Assembly: GCA_902566945.1 (NCBI GenBank)
Contig: CACFKZ010000005.1
Coordinates: 1 to 64,000 of the forward strand
DNA from: an uncultured Pelagibacteraceae bacterium
Lineage (GTDB): Bacteria; Pseudomonadota; Alphaproteobacteria; Pelagibacterales; Pelagibacteraceae
DNA length: 64,000 nt
Direction of reading: 5' to 3'
In this document: one piece after another, positions 42,380 to 54,506 of the stretch
Numbering within the stretch: the first letter of the stretch is position 1
Layout: every line of letters begins with the position of its first letter
Notes under the pieces: model-generated
Told to the model about the DNA's origin: nothing
The model's input: the letters and a program-made list of their open reading frames with translations, nothing else
The model's database searches: none
Translations under genes and position numbers: made by a program

Positions 42380-43408
42380 TTAAAACGATGTTTTAATACT
42401 TAAAGTTCTTGTGTCGTCATCAGTTCCAGCTGAGTAACCAGCGTTAGCTGTTTTTGCGTCTTGGAATCCAAGAGTTAAACCACCTACTGTGTAAGCTAAG
42501 TTTATAGCTTCAGATTCTTGCTCAGTGTTTGTACCATCGTTATTGTGTTGATGCGACTCGTACAAGTTGTAAGAAATTGCAAAGTCATCGTTTACAGCGT
42601 AAGCGATACCTATAACATCATCTTTGTAGAATGTTTTAGTTCCGTCAGCTGTTGCAACTGGTGCATAAGCTTTCTTTTGGTAACCAACTGAAAGAGGTCC
42701 TAATGGCATTACTACTGCCACAGTACCACCTTCTTTTGCTTGGTAAGTATCTGCCATTGCATCACTCTTCTCATAACCTAAAGTAATTTTAGCTCCACCT
42801 AGAGGCGAGTCACCAATTACTGGTAAGCCTGATAATGGGATACCAACGTTCATTGATTGTGCAGATTTCACACCAGCATTTTCATTTGCTGATGAACCTT
42901 TTTCATTGTTCGTTTTTCCGTCAAGCTTTGGATAGTAACTGTAAGATACAGAAATACCTGAACCTAATAAGTCACCGTTGCTGTATTTTAAGCTCATTGA
43001 TCCGTCCATACCTGAACCAAAGTCAGTTGAGTATGTTCCTGATCCTGAACCGTTAGCTTCTTCAAAAGCTGATGGTGTAATGTCATCCACTGCATTACCT
43101 GAGTCACCGGCATTACCAACTGTGATAGTACCAAAATCTGTAGCTAATGCGTATGTGTGGTCTGCGCCTGAGTCACCTAAGAAAGTTCCATCAGTTGCAA
43201 GAGACATTGTTACAGTACCGAAGTCTGTGTCTGTTGAACCACTTAAAGATATGTCTGTATTCATACCTAATGGGTTACCAGTAACATCATCAACTTCTGA
43301 CTGATATGTAGCTTGCATTGAACCAGATACTGTCAATTCACCTGCTTGCACAGATGTAAATGCAAATAAACCAGCAATTAAAGCTACGATTGTTTTTAGT
43401 TGTTTCAT
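42380..43408 (-). CDS. Outer-membrane porin
   Basis: Signal peptide, glycine/aspartate-rich beta-barrel pattern, C-terminal F (SIKTSF); good SD (AAGGAG) upstream. Confidence 0.88.
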   Translation of the reverse strand: MKQLKTIVALIAGLFAFTSVQAGELTVSGSMQATYQSEVDDVTGNPLGMNTDISLSGSTDTDFGTVTMSLATDGTFLGDSGADHTYALATDFGTITVGNAGDSGNAVDDITPSAFEEANGSGSGTYSTDFGSGMDGSMSLKYSNGDLLGSGISVSYSYYPKLDGKTNNEKGSSANENAGVKSAQSMNVGIPLSGLPVIGDSPLGGAKITLGYEKSDAMADTYQAKEGGTVAVVMPLGPLSVGYQKKAYAPVATADGTKTFYKDDVIGIAYAVNDDFAISYNLYESHQHNNDGTNTEQESEAINLAYTVGGLTLGFQDAKTANAGYSAGTDDDTRTLSIKTSF

Positions 43409-43630
43409 ATTTACTCCTTATTTAATAATTAAATATAAAGTTTTATATTTAGATCGCTTTTTTAGCTTTTTTTACCTAGAAATTGTTAAATAATGAGCTA
43501 AATATCTAGTTTTTTTATTAATTGTGTTATTTTTGCAACAGTTAAAAAGACCACAAAATTTGCGACTTTTAGCGTATTTAAATGATTATTTATATTATAT
43601 TTTTTAATACAACCATATTAAGATACTTAA

Positions 43631-44188
43631 TTGATGAAAAAATACTTTAATTTCTTAATTGCAATTGTTCTCACTAGTCTGCTTAGTTTATCGTTAAATG
43701 GATGCCAAAAATTAAAAGATTTTCATAAACCAGTTGATCTAAGCAAATCTCCTTTGGATCCCGATGAAAGAGCAAGAAGAAACATCGAAGAAGGTAGAGG
43801 AATTTCACTGAAAGGACTTGGGAATAAAAAAACGACTTATGAATTCAGCACCTCAAATCCTATGTGGAGAGCGTCTTTAGAAACTTTAGACTTTATTCCT
43901 TTAACAACTGTAGATTATTCTGGAGGGATGATTATAACTGATTGGTACTCGGAAGGAAGCGGTAATCAAAATCAATCATTAAAGATTACTGTAAGATTTT
44001 TATCTAACGAAGTAAGATCAGAAAGCCTAAAGGTAATAATCCATAAAAAAAATTGTAGCACATCCAATAATTGCTCTACTTCATTATTACCTGAAAACTC
44101 AAAAATTAAGATTGAACTACTTTCTGCTATTTTAAAAAAAGCTGCACTTTTAGAGGTTGAAGACAAATCCAAAAAAAAGAAACAGTAA
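43631..44188 (+). CDS. DUF3576-like lipoprotein
   Basis: Lipobox LSLNGCQK; PMWRASLETLDFIPLTTVDYSGGMIITDWYS. Confidence 0.85.
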   Translation: MMKKYFNFLIAIVLTSLLSLSLNGCQKLKDFHKPVDLSKSPLDPDERARRNIEEGRGISLKGLGNKKTTYEFSTSNPMWRASLETLDFIPLTTVDYSGGMIITDWYSEGSGNQNQSLKITVRFLSNEVRSESLKVIIHKKNCSTSNNCSTSLLPENSKIKIELLSAILKKAALLEVEDKSKKKKQ

Positions 44189-44199
44189 ATTAATTTTGT

Positions 44200-46725
44200 A
44201 TGGAACGTTACAATTTTTCGAAAGTTGAAAAAAAATGGCAAGCAATAGACTCTGCTACTTCTGTTATAAATAATAAGTCTAAAAAAAAATATTATTGCTT
44301 AGAAATGTTTCCTTATCCGTCTGGCAAAATTCATATGGGGCACGTTAGAAACTATACTATTGGAGACGTTATAGCTCGGTACAAATTTATGAATGATTTT
44401 AACGTTCTTCACCCAATGGGTTGGGATGCTTTTGGCTTACCAGCTGAAAACGCTTCGAAACTTAATAATCTTCATCCTAGAAAATGGACAAATAAAAATA
44501 TCGCCACAATGAAAAGACAATTAAAAATGCTTGGTCTTTCGATAAATTGGAATTTGGAAATATCAACTTGCGATAAAGAGTATTACAAGCACCAACAAGA
44601 ATTATTTATTGATTTCTACAATAAAGGTTTAATTTCCAGAAAAGAAACATATGTCAATTGGGATCCTGTAGAAAAAACTGTTTTAGCTAACGAACAAGTA
44701 ATTAACGGAAGAGGATGGCGATCAAATTCTCTGGTTGAAAGGAAAAAACTATCTCAGTGGTTTTTTAATATTACTAATTTTTCAGATGATCTACTTGATG
44801 ACTTGGAGTCACTGCAAGGATGGCCAGAAAAAGTAAAATTAATGCAAAAAAATTGGATTGGAAAATCTTTTGGTTGTGAAATTAATTTTGAGATTAAAAA
44901 TAGTGAGGATAAAATCAAGGTATTCACAACAAGACCTGACACTATTTTCGGAGCTAGCTTTATTGCTCTTTCTGCAGATCATATAATTAGTAAAAAATTT
45001 ATTAACTCAAAAGAATTTGTACAATTTAAAAAAGAATGTAATAAAACTGGTACAACTGAAGAAGCATTAGCTAATGCAGAAAAAATTGGTTTTAACTCTG
45101 GATTATCTGTAATTCATCCATTTATTAAAGATAAATTATTACCGATTTATTTTGCAAATTTTGTACTGATGGACTATGGTTCTGGAGCAATATTTGGCTG
45201 CCCAGCTCATGACCAAAGAGACTTTGAATTTGCTAAAAAATACGATTTAAAAATTTTAAAAGTTGTTTCAGACAAATCAAAAGATGATAAGGAAATTTTA
45301 AAAGAAGCATATACTGGGGACGGTAAAATTATTAACTCTGATTTTTTAAATGGGTTAGATGTTCGAAGTGCAAAAGAAAAAATTATAGGAGTGATTGAAG
45401 AAAAATCGCTTGGTAAGAAAAAAACTTTATTTAGGTTAAAAGACTGGGGTGTTTCAAGACAAAGATACTGGGGATGCCCAATTCCAATGATTTACCTAGA
45501 GGATGGTAGTGTAGCACCCGTTGATAAAAGTGAGTTACCAATTGAATTGCCGGAAGATATTAATCTAAATTCAAATGGAAATCCCTTAGATAATCATCCA
45601 ACCTGGAAGATAACAACTCAAAAGTCTACAGGAAAAAAAGCAATTCGAGAAACGGATACTTTAGATACTTTTGTTGACTCTTCTTGGTATTTTTTAAGAT
45701 TTTGCTCACCAAGACACAAAGTTTCTCCGTTTGACGAAAAAAAAATAAACTATTGGATGCCAGTTGATCAATACATTGGTGGAATAGAACATGCCATTCT
45801 TCACTTGCTTTATTCTCGTTTTTTTACAAAAGCCATTAAAAAATCTAATAAAGATTTTAAAATAAATGAACCATTTAAAAATTTATTTACACAGGGAATG
45901 GTTTGTCATGAGTCTTATAAAGATGCAAATGGTAATTGGTTGTATCCAGATGAAATAGAAAAAATTGACTCAAAAACTGTAATAAAAAAGAGTGATAAAT
46001 CAAAAGTTACTGTGGGTGCCCCTGAGTCCATGTCTAAATCAAAAAAAAATACTGTTGATCCAGAAACTATGATCGAGCAATTTGGAGCTGACTCCGTTAG
46101 ATGGTTTATTTTATCTGATAGTCCTCCAGAAAAGGATATACAATGGTCAGATAATGGGGTCGTTTCTGCAAATAAATTTTTGCAAAAAATCTGGAATATC
46201 TGTTTTCTAATTTCTAATCGAAAAGAAACACAAGTTGATAAAGATTTAGAAAATAGATTTAATGCTAAGATAAATAATTATGTTTATAAAATCGATAGAT
46301 CTATAGAAACTTTTAGATTTAATGTTTGTGTCGCTCAAATCTATGAGATTTACAATTATTTTAGAGATCACCTTGACAACGATATTAGAAATAAAACTTT
46401 AAGTGATAACTTAATTAAAATTTTAAAACTTATGATACCTTTTGTACCTCATTTAGCTTATGAATGTTTGGATTTATTAAAATGCAGCGACAAAAATAAA
46501 TGGCCTAACATTAGTGGTGAAGATGAGTTGGAAGAGATAAAAATGGCAGTTCAAGTTAATGGTAAAACCAGAGATATTATTAATATAAAAAGAGATTTAA
46601 TGGAAAAAGATGTTAATAATTTTATAATTAAAAACTCTAAAGCCAAAAAATATTTAGACGGGAAAAAAACAATGAAAATAATTTTTGTGAAAAATAAAAT
46701 AATTAATTACATAATTTCAAATTAA
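44200..46725 (+). CDS. leuS: Leucyl-tRNA synthetase
   Basis: [35 protein letters not shown]. Confidence 0.98.
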   Translation: MERYNFSKVEKKWQAIDSATSVINNKSKKKYYCLEMFPYPSGKIHMGHVRNYTIGDVIARYKFMNDFNVLHPMGWDAFGLPAENASKLNNLHPRKWTNKNIATMKRQLKMLGLSINWNLEISTCDKEYYKHQQELFIDFYNKGLISRKETYVNWDPVEKTVLANEQVINGRGWRSNSLVERKKLSQWFFNITNFSDDLLDDLESLQGWPEKVKLMQKNWIGKSFGCEINFEIKNSEDKIKVFTTRPDTIFGASFIALSADHIISKKFINSKEFVQFKKECNKTGTTEEALANAEKIGFNSGLSVIHPFIKDKLLPIYFANFVLMDYGSGAIFGCPAHDQRDFEFAKKYDLKILKVVSDKSKDDKEILKEAYTGDGKIINSDFLNGLDVRSAKEKIIGVIEEKSLGKKKTLFRLKDWGVSRQRYWGCPIPMIYLEDGSVAPVDKSELPIELPEDINLNSNGNPLDNHPTWKITTQKSTGKKAIRETDTLDTFVDSSWYFLRFCSPRHKVSPFDEKKINYWMPVDQYIGGIEHAILHLLYSRFFTKAIKKSNKDFKINEPFKNLFTQGMVCHESYKDANGNWLYPDEIEKIDSKTVIKKSDKSKVTVGAPESMSKSKKNTVDPETMIEQFGADSVRWFILSDSPPEKDIQWSDNGVVSANKFLQKIWNICFLISNRKETQVDKDLENRFNAKINNYVYKIDRSIETFRFNVCVAQIYEIYNYFRDHLDNDIRNKTLSDNLIKILKLMIPFVPHLAYECLDLLKCSDKNKWPNISGEDELEEIKMAVQVNGKTRDIINIKRDLMEKDVNNFIIKNSKAKKYLDGKKTMKIIFVKNKIINYIISN

Positions 46726-47189
46726 TGAAACAACTAATTGCTATTTTATTGACTTTAGTTTTAACGAGCTGCGGATTTAAAGTTGTCCAAAAGTCAAGTT
46801 TTAACAACTTCAGCATTTCTGACATAATTACAGAGGGAGATAAAAGAATAAATTTTAGTTTAAAAAACAAATTGTCTTCACAGTCAACTGAAAGTGAAAA
46901 TAAATTAATACAAATCTCATTAAAAACTAACAAAGATAAACAAGTAAAAGAGAGAAATATAAAAAATGAGATCACAAAATACCAAATTAAAATAACAGTA
47001 AACGTCACTTGTACAGAAATTTCAAATGGTTCTGGATTTGAGTTTTCTAAGTCAAAATCAGGTGATTATACCGTTTCTAACCAATATTCTAAAACTTTGA
47101 GCAATGAAAAGAAATTAGTTGAACTATTAACTGATAATATAGCTGATCAAATTCTTAACGAGTTAAAAACTAAACTTAATGCTTTATAA
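46725..47189 (+). CDS. lptE: LptE-like LPS-assembly lipoprotein
   Basis: Lipobox LTSCGF; position leuS-lptE-holA. Confidence 0.8.
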   Translation: MKQLIAILLTLVLTSCGFKVVQKSSFNNFSISDIITEGDKRINFSLKNKLSSQSTESENKLIQISLKTNKDKQVKERNIKNEITKYQIKITVNVTCTEISNGSGFEFSKSKSGDYTVSNQYSKTLSNEKKLVELLTDNIADQILNELKTKLNAL

Positions 47190-48165
47190 AAGTTATTTAA
47201 TTGAGCAAAATTTTAGCACTTTAAAAAGTAATATAACTCTTTTTTATGGTGAAAATTTGGGTTTGAAAAAGGAATTTAAAGATTTAATCAAATTAAATAA
47301 TAAAAATAAAGAAATAATCAAATTTATCCAAGATCAAATATTGAAAAATGAAAATATACTTTTTAACGAGATAAATAACGTATCATTATTTGAAAAAGAA
47401 AAAATAATACTTATCGATAATGTTGACGATAGAATTTTAGAAACACTGAAAGAAATAGAAGATAAATTAAATGATATTAAAATGTACATTTTTTCCGAAG
47501 TTTTAGAGAGGAAATCAAAAATAAGAAACTATTTTGAAAAATCAAAAAAATACGGAATAGTTCCCTGTTACCAAGATAACGAAATAGGATTAAAAAAAAT
47601 TATAAATTATAAACTTAAAGGATATGAAGGATTAACTCCTTACAATGTAAATTTAATATTCGATAATTGTGATTTTGATAGGTCAAAATTATTAAATGAG
47701 ATAGAAAAAATTAGAATTTTTTTTGATAAAAAAAAAATAGAAACTAATGATTTACAAATGCTACTTAACATTAAATCAAGTGATAATTTTGACTCTTTAA
47801 AAGACGAAGCCTTGGCTGGAAATAAAATAAAAACCAACAAATTATTAAGCCAAACAATAATAGAAACTGAAAAAGTTATGTATTATCTAAACTCTATCAA
47901 CCAAAGATTAGATAAGCTTATTGAAATTTATCAATCTAATGAAAAAAACCTCGTTGGAATAATTGATAATTTGAAACCACCAATATTCTGGAAAGACAAA
48001 CCTAAAATGATTGAGCAAGCGAAAAAATGGTCATTGGAAAAAACAAAAAAAATGAGAGAAAAGACTTATAATTTTGAAGTTTACATCAAGTCAAATTCGA
48101 CTGTTAATAAAAATCTTCTAGTTAAAAAACTAATTATAGATATTTGTGAATTAGCTAATGCTTAG
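47179..48165 (+). CDS. holA: DNA polymerase III delta subunit
   Basis: HolA fold pattern (LFYGENLGLKKEF...); position after leuS-lptE. Confidence 0.8.
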   Translation: MLYKSYLIEQNFSTLKSNITLFYGENLGLKKEFKDLIKLNNKNKEIIKFIQDQILKNENILFNEINNVSLFEKEKIILIDNVDDRILETLKEIEDKLNDIKMYIFSEVLERKSKIRNYFEKSKKYGIVPCYQDNEIGLKKIINYKLKGYEGLTPYNVNLIFDNCDFDRSKLLNEIEKIRIFFDKKKIETNDLQMLLNIKSSDNFDSLKDEALAGNKIKTNKLLSQTIIETEKVMYYLNSINQRLDKLIEIYQSNEKNLVGIIDNLKPPIFWKDKPKMIEQAKKWSLEKTKKMREKTYNFEVYIKSNSTVNKNLLVKKLIIDICELANA

Positions 48166-49015
48166 TCAATAAATCCGATATCAGCTCAAATTGATCTAGA
48201 TCTTTATATTCAATTGTAACTTTTCCAGAGTTATTCTTTTTGTTTAAAATATTCACTTTTAATCCTAGAGATCTTTGAATTTTCTCTTGTGCCTTAATAA
48301 TATTTGCATCTACAAATTTGTCTTTAGAGCTTCCCTTTTTATTTCTTACAAGGTATTCGACTTTTCTTGCACTGTAATTTTTTGTTACAATCTCTTCAGC
48401 TATACTTGAGGCGTTTGATATTCCAATTAATGGTCTAGCTTGACCAGATGTTAATGTACCTTCCTCTAGCATTGCTATTACGTCGCTTGGTAAAGTCAAA
48501 AGTCTTAAGGTATTGCTTACATGGCTTCTACTTTTGGACATTAACTTTGAAATACTTTCGTGATCGTACTTGAATTCTTCATTCAATCTTTTATAGCCCT
48601 TAGCTTCTTCAATCGGATTGAGGTCATCTCGTTGAATATTTTCTACAATAGCAACCTCCAAAGATTCTACGTCGCTTAAATCTAAAATGGTTACTGGAAT
48701 CTCATGTAAGCCAGCACGCTGCGCAGCTAACCATCTTCTTTCCCCAGCAACTATCTCATACTTTCCTGTTATTTTTTTGTTAGGTCTAACTGCTATTGGC
48801 TGAATAATACCATTTTTCCTAATAGAATTCGCTAATTCTTCCAATTTTTCCTCAATGAAATTTTGTCTTGGTTGATATGGATTTCTGCTCAAATCGCTTA
48901 TAGAGATCATGTTTGATTTACTAGTTTCCTTGAGCTTTTCTGAAGGCTTTTCATCTCCAAATAAAGCTGACAAACCTCGACCTAATCCTTTTTTTCTCAT
49001 AGATTCAAGCAGCAC
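48155..49015 (-). CDS. parB: Chromosome partitioning protein ParB
   Basis: GLGRGLSALFGD, NPYQPRQNF, VAGERRWLAAQRAGL, GHARPL-like SGQARPLIG. Confidence 0.96.
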   Translation of the reverse strand: MLLESMRKKGLGRGLSALFGDEKPSEKLKETSKSNMISISDLSRNPYQPRQNFIEEKLEELANSIRKNGIIQPIAVRPNKKITGKYEIVAGERRWLAAQRAGLHEIPVTILDLSDVESLEVAIVENIQRDDLNPIEEAKGYKRLNEEFKYDHESISKLMSKSRSHVSNTLRLLTLPSDVIAMLEEGTLTSGQARPLIGISNASSIAEEIVTKNYSARKVEYLVRNKKGSSKDKFVDANIIKAQEKIQRSLGLKVNILNKKNNSGKVTIEYKDLDQFELISDLLTKH

Positions 49016-49796
49016 TTTCTATTGTATTATTTTTCATAAATTCCTTAGCTAATTTAAAGTAAGATTTGCTACCAACACAATTTTTATCATAAACAACACA
49101 AGGCAATCCGTGTGAGGGTGCTTCTGACAATCTAACATTTCTTTGAATAACAGTTTCATAAACTTTCTCTTTGAAATAATTTCTCGCTTCCCTGTCTACT
49201 TCTGATGATAGTTTGTTCCTTTTATCAAACATAGTTAAAAGAATTCCTCTTATAGAAAGTGTGGGATTAAGATTTTCTTTTATTCTATCTATCGTTTTTA
49301 CCAACTGAGTAATACCCTCTAATGCAAAAAATTCTGTTTGCAAAGGAACTAGTAGCTCATCTGATGCTACTAAAGACATAATAGTAAGCAAGCTCAATGA
49401 AGGAGGACAATCTATAAATATGTTATCATACTTTTTAAGTAATCCTGATTTTTCTGATGAAAGTATTTCTTTTAATACAAATGCTCTTTTAGAGTCGTTT
49501 GCAGTTTCAACTTCTAAACCAGATAAGTTTACATGTGATCCTACGATATCTAAATTTTTAATATTAGTTTTTTGTATTGCATGCCCAAGATCAATTTTTT
49601 TGATTAACAAATTATAAATATTTTTATTTTCATCTGTATTACTTTTACCAAATCCTGTAGTAGCATTTCCTTGAGGGTCTAAATCAATAACAAGATTTGT
49701 TTGACCCAAAATGGACAGTGAAGCAGCTAAATTAATTACCGTTGTAGTTTTACCCACTCCACCCTTTTGATTAATCACCGAAATTGTTGTCGTCAT
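49005..49796 (-). CDS. parA: Chromosome partitioning ATPase ParA
   Basis: ISVINQKGGVGKTTTVINLAASL. Confidence 0.97.
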   Translation of the reverse strand: MTTTISVINQKGGVGKTTTVINLAASLSILGQTNLVIDLDPQGNATTGFGKSNTDENKNIYNLLIKKIDLGHAIQKTNIKNLDIVGSHVNLSGLEVETANDSKRAFVLKEILSSEKSGLLKKYDNIFIDCPPSLSLLTIMSLVASDELLVPLQTEFFALEGITQLVKTIDRIKENLNPTLSIRGILLTMFDKRNKLSSEVDREARNYFKEKVYETVIQRNVRLSEAPSHGLPCVVYDKNCVGSKSYFKLAKEFMKNNTIESAA

Positions 49797-50404
49797 TTTT
49801 TAAAATCGACTATAATTATTTTAGAGTCTTTATTTGTAATGCTATTTTCAAGTTTATAATCGTATTTTTCCTTTTTGAAAGCTTTTTTTAAATCTTCCTG
49901 TGCGTTTTGACCTTTTAAAATTATTAATTTATGGGACTTTTTAGCGATTTCACGTGAAACTTGTATTATTGCCTCTAATTTCTTGAATGCTCTACTGACT
50001 ATGTAGTCTGTGTCGATAATTTCATCATAAACATTTCCCCTGAGTTCTATTTCTAATGATAATCGATCAATTATATCCTTCAAAAAGGCTCTTTTAACAG
50101 GTGATTTTTCATACAATTTCACGTGAAAGTCCATATTTTTGTTAAATATAGCTAAAATCAAACCTGGGAACCCAGCTCCAGAGCCTAAATCTGACAAGGA
50201 ACCTTTAGAGAAGTCAATAAATTTTACTAATTGTGCTGAATCAAGAATATGTCTATGCCAAATTACGTTTTCAGTACTTTTAGAGATGAAATTATACTTT
50301 TTATTGGCTTTAAGCAATTCAATTATAAAGATTTTTATATCGGATATATTTTTTTCACTAAAATTAAGCTGATGAAGAGTGCTTATAACTTCTTTATCCT
50401 GCAT
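49793..50404 (-). CDS. rsmG: 16S rRNA m7G527 methyltransferase RsmG
   Basis: LSDLGSGAGFPGLILAIF; position mnmG-rsmG-parA. Confidence 0.93.
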   Translation of the reverse strand: MQDKEVISTLHQLNFSEKNISDIKIFIIELLKANKKYNFISKSTENVIWHRHILDSAQLVKFIDFSKGSLSDLGSGAGFPGLILAIFNKNMDFHVKLYEKSPVKRAFLKDIIDRLSLEIELRGNVYDEIIDTDYIVSRAFKKLEAIIQVSREIAKKSHKLIILKGQNAQEDLKKAFKKEKYDYKLENSITNKDSKIIIVDFKK

Positions 50405-52272
50405 TAAGCAGTAGCTTTAAATTTTAGCTTTTTGATGTGAGATAACAAGATTATTATAGCTGCTGGAGTTATACCGTCTATTCTAATTGCCTGTCCTAAC
50501 GTTTTAGGTCTTATAGATATCAGCTTCGACTTTACTTCGTTTGATAAACCGCTTAAATTTTCATAATTTATATTCTCAGGAATAATAACTGACTCGTCTT
50601 TCTTAAAAGATTTAATATCTCGCTCCTGTCTTTTCAAATAACCCATATAGTGAGCATCTGTTACAACCTGTTTTTCTATTGAGTCAGAAAAGGCTGGTAT
50701 ATCAGTAAATATTTGCCTTATTTTTGCCATATTTACTTTTCGTTGACCCATAACTTCCAAACATGATCTTTTAACTCCATCCATAGCAATTTTGATACCA
50801 TTTTTTTTTGCTTCATTAGGAGTCAGGAATTTCGATTCTAAAAAATTATTGAGTGAAGAAATATTCTTTTTCTTTTTTAAAAATATTTTTTTTCTTTCAG
50901 GTCCTACTAAATCTAAATTTATACCAAGCTCGGTTAACCTCTGATCAGCATTATCAGCTCTTAAAGTTAATCTATACTCTGCTCTAGAAGTAAACATACG
51001 ATAAGGTTCAGAAACACCTTTAGTTATTAGATCATCAATCATCACGCCAATGTAAGAAGTTGATCTATCTAAAATGAATTCAGATTTATTTTTAATTTTT
51101 AAAGCGGCATTAATTCCAGCTACCAAACCCTGAGCTGCTGCTTCTTCATAACCAGTGGTACCGTTAATTTGTCCTGCTAAGAATAATGACTTAATTTTTT
51201 TAGTTTCTAAGGTAGCATTAAGTTCTCTTGGATCCACATAATCGTACTCTATAGCATAACCTGCTCTTTTCATCTTAACATGCTCTAAACCCTTGATTTT
51301 AGCTAATATCTTTAGCTGGATCTCCTCTGGAAGAGATGTAGATATACCATTTGGGTAAATAGTATTGTCCTTTAATCCTTCGGGTTCGAGAAAGATTTGA
51401 TGCTGTTTTTTTTCTTTAAACTTTACAATTTTATCTTCTATGGACGGACAATAACGCGGTCCTACACCTTTAATGTTTCCCGAATACATTGCACTGCGAG
51501 AGATATTATCACTGATGATCTTATGAACTTCGTTATTAGTATAAGTCATTCCACATTTGACTTGTTTGTTATCGATTTTGTTTGTAAGGAAAGAAAAATA
51601 AAAATGATCATTATCAGCTGGCTGCATTTCCAAACCATCATAGTTAATTGTGCTACCATCAAGCCTAGGTGGTGTTCCTGTCTTCAATCTTCCTATTTGC
51701 ATTTTAAATTTTTCTAACTGTTCGCTTAAACCTGTTGATGGATTCTCATCGTACCTACCGGCTGGAATTTGAGTTTCCCCTATATGTATTAATCCATTTA
51801 GAAAAGTGCCTGTAGTTAGTATAAGTTCCTTTGTCCTTATTTCTTTGCCACTTTGACATACAAAGCCTATTACTTTGCCATTCTCAAATAAAAATTTAAC
51901 AACAGGATCTGCTATAATCTCTAAATTTTTATAATTAAGTAGTATTTTTTGCATATGCTCTTTGTAAAGAGCTCTATCTGACTGAGTACGTGGGCCCTGT
52001 ACTGCTGGACCCCTACTTCTGTTTAATAATCTGAATTGAATACCAGATTTATCAGCTACAACACCCATAACTCCATCTAAAGCATCTATTTCTCTCACAA
52101 GATGGCCTTTTCCAAGTCCTCCGATAGCAGGGTTGCAGGACATCTCACCAATAGTCTCTATTTTATGTGTAAAAAGGGCACTATTTACACCCATTCTAGC
52201 GGATGCTGCAGCTGCTTCACATCCAGCATGTCCACCCCCTATAACCACTACATCATAGCTTTGTTTAGTCAT
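50404..52272 (-). CDS. mnmG: tRNA uridine 5-carboxymethylaminomethyl modification enzyme MnmG
   Basis: [42 protein letters not shown]. Confidence 0.97.
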   Translation of the reverse strand: MTKQSYDVVVIGGGHAGCEAAAASARMGVNSALFTHKIETIGEMSCNPAIGGLGKGHLVREIDALDGVMGVVADKSGIQFRLLNRSRGPAVQGPRTQSDRALYKEHMQKILLNYKNLEIIADPVVKFLFENGKVIGFVCQSGKEIRTKELILTTGTFLNGLIHIGETQIPAGRYDENPSTGLSEQLEKFKMQIGRLKTGTPPRLDGSTINYDGLEMQPADNDHFYFSFLTNKIDNKQVKCGMTYTNNEVHKIISDNISRSAMYSGNIKGVGPRYCPSIEDKIVKFKEKKQHQIFLEPEGLKDNTIYPNGISTSLPEEIQLKILAKIKGLEHVKMKRAGYAIEYDYVDPRELNATLETKKIKSLFLAGQINGTTGYEEAAAQGLVAGINAALKIKNKSEFILDRSTSYIGVMIDDLITKGVSEPYRMFTSRAEYRLTLRADNADQRLTELGINLDLVGPERKKIFLKKKKNISSLNNFLESKFLTPNEAKKNGIKIAMDGVKRSCLEVMGQRKVNMAKIRQIFTDIPAFSDSIEKQVVTDAHYMGYLKRQERDIKSFKKDESVIIPENINYENLSGLSNEVKSKLISIRPKTLGQAIRIDGITPAAIIILLSHIKKLKFKATA

Positions 52273-52314
52273 ATGATGAATGTAACGAGGTATATTAGGA
52301 ATACAAGAGGTATT

Positions 52315-53643
52315 TTATTTACCTATGCAAAAATCTTTAAATATAGATCCAAGAATTTCCTCAACATCAACCTTACCAACAATACTTCCAAGATGCCTTG
52401 TAGCAATTCTTAAATCTTCGGCAGCTAATTCTAAATCTTTATTTTGATCCTTTTTAAGAAAGTTATCTATTTCTTTTAGGCATTCATTAAGTTTAATTCT
52501 ATGTCTCTCTCTTGTAATTAAAACATTATTATTAGACTTGAATTTTTTACCTAGTTTTTCTTTTATTTTTTTTATCAAACTATCAATATTTTTATTTTCT
52601 TTAACTGAAGCTAACACTGTATCTGCATCAAATTTGTGATTTTGCTTATTCTGCACATCTGACTTGTTTAGCAAAACGATTGTATTTTTATTAATCATTT
52701 TTTTAATTTCATTATTTATACTTTTTGAAGAATTATCAATTACAACAATATTTAAGTCGGCCTCTTTTGATTTTCCTAATGCTAAAGATATACCTTTTTT
52801 TTCAACCTCATTTTGAGCATCTCTTATACCTGCGGTATCAGCTAAAATTACAGGATAACCATCTAAATTTAAATAAGTCTCGATTACATCTCTTGTAGTA
52901 CCTGCTTCATCTGAAACAATAGCAACATCTCTTTTTGCTATCAAATTTAAAAGAGAGGATTTACCTGCATTAACTTCACCTGTTATAGAAACTCTAAATC
53001 CGTCTCTTATTTTCTCTCCTACTTTATTGTCTTCTATTATCTTATGAATATCCTTATGGATTTCTTTAATAGATTTTTGTGCCTCTTTTAAAACTTTTTC
53101 TGGTAAATCATCCTCAGCAAAATCTATTTTGGCTTCTATATAGGATAAAGATTTTATTAATTTTTCTCTTAAATCATTGTAATAATTTGAAGCATTACCT
53201 TGAACTAATTTAACAGCTTGATCTCTTTGAAGTTCTGTCTCTGCATGAATTAAATCACCAATACTCTCAGCTTTTAGAAGATCAATCTTATCATTTTGAA
53301 AAGCTATCTTTGTAAACTCGCCAGGTTCAGCTAGCCTACAGTTATCTTGCTCTGATAATGCCTTTAATAATGCTTTAATAACAGCATTACTTCCATGAAC
53401 CTGAAACTCAGCTAGATCATCACCTGTATAGCTATTTGGTCCAGGAAACCATAATAATAGAGCCTCTGGATCTATAACATTATCGTTTTTAGGATCATAA
53501 AATTTACAAAAGTTAACTTCATTAGACTTTATATTTTTTAACTTAGTCAAATTTTGACAAATCTTAAGAGTTTCCTTTCCTGATATTCTGACAACAGCTA
53601 TTCCGGAAGGGCCACGTCCCGTTGATAATGCGTATATATTCAT
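52315..53643 (-). CDS. mnmE: tRNA modification GTPase MnmE
   Basis: GEVNAGKSSLLNLI, DTAGIRDA, C-terminal CIGK. Confidence 0.97.
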   Translation of the reverse strand: MNIYALSTGRGPSGIAVVRISGKETLKICQNLTKLKNIKSNEVNFCKFYDPKNDNVIDPEALLLWFPGPNSYTGDDLAEFQVHGSNAVIKALLKALSEQDNCRLAEPGEFTKIAFQNDKIDLLKAESIGDLIHAETELQRDQAVKLVQGNASNYYNDLREKLIKSLSYIEAKIDFAEDDLPEKVLKEAQKSIKEIHKDIHKIIEDNKVGEKIRDGFRVSITGEVNAGKSSLLNLIAKRDVAIVSDEAGTTRDVIETYLNLDGYPVILADTAGIRDAQNEVEKKGISLALGKSKEADLNIVVIDNSSKSINNEIKKMINKNTIVLLNKSDVQNKQNHKFDADTVLASVKENKNIDSLIKKIKEKLGKKFKSNNNVLITRERHRIKLNECLKEIDNFLKKDQNKDLELAAEDLRIATRHLGSIVGKVDVEEILGSIFKDFCIGK

Positions 53644-53666
53644 CTATAAAAGCCTATTATTAATTT

Positions 53667-54506
53667 ATGTTTCAAATTAACTGGAAATTGAAAGCTTTTC
53701 TATACAAAGTTTTCCAATTCTTAAAACTTAAAAAAACTTTTTATTTTATACAAAAGTACATTACAAGAAGATCGAGAGTTAATATCCATGAAATAAATCC
53801 TCACTGGAAAAGACACGAAACATCAATTAAAAACAACGGTTGTAAAAATTTACTAGAAATTGGTGCTGGTAAATCTTTAGAACAAAATATTTATTTTTCA
53901 TATATTTTAAATGGTCAATTAGATCAAACTGTAATTGACATAAGTAAAATGATTGATTTCCAACTTTTTAATGAGGCAAGTAGACAAATCTCAGATTTAT
54001 TAAACCTTAAATTCAAAGGTAATGTTTCTAATCAGGAAGATATTTTAGATCAATACAACATCAAATATATAGCTCCATGTAAAATAGAAGATTTAAAAGA
54101 CAAGAAATTTGATATTTGTGTTTCAACAACTACTCTTGAACATTTCACATTAGACGATTTGAAAAACTTTCTAAAAGATGTAAAAAAAAATCTAAATCTA
54201 AATGGATTAGTTTCATCTTTAATTGATTATAGCGATCATTATTCTCACACAGACAATAGCATTAATTCACTTAATTTTTTAAAATACGATGAGTCTAATT
54301 GGAAGAAGTATAACAATGAATACTTATATCAAAATAGGCTTAGACACCAAGATTATAGGAAATTATTTAATGATTTTAATTATAAAATTCAAAAAGAATA
54401 TAAAGGTAATGCTCTTAAAAAATTTCAAAATATCTCTAGAAAATTTGATGCAGATAATGATGAAACATTCATATGTTGGGGTTACTATTTAATATCAGTT
54501 AATTAA
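53667..54506 (+). CDS. Class I SAM-dependent methyltransferase
   Basis: NLLEIGAGKSLEQN..., CVSTTTLEHFTLDDLKNFLKDVKKNLNLNG. Confidence 0.75.
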   Translation: MFQINWKLKAFLYKVFQFLKLKKTFYFIQKYITRRSRVNIHEINPHWKRHETSIKNNGCKNLLEIGAGKSLEQNIYFSYILNGQLDQTVIDISKMIDFQLFNEASRQISDLLNLKFKGNVSNQEDILDQYNIKYIAPCKIEDLKDKKFDICVSTTTLEHFTLDDLKNFLKDVKKNLNLNGLVSSLIDYSDHYSHTDNSINSLNFLKYDESNWKKYNNEYLYQNRLRHQDYRKLFNDFNYKIQKEYKGNALKKFQNISRKFDADNDETFICWGYYLISVN

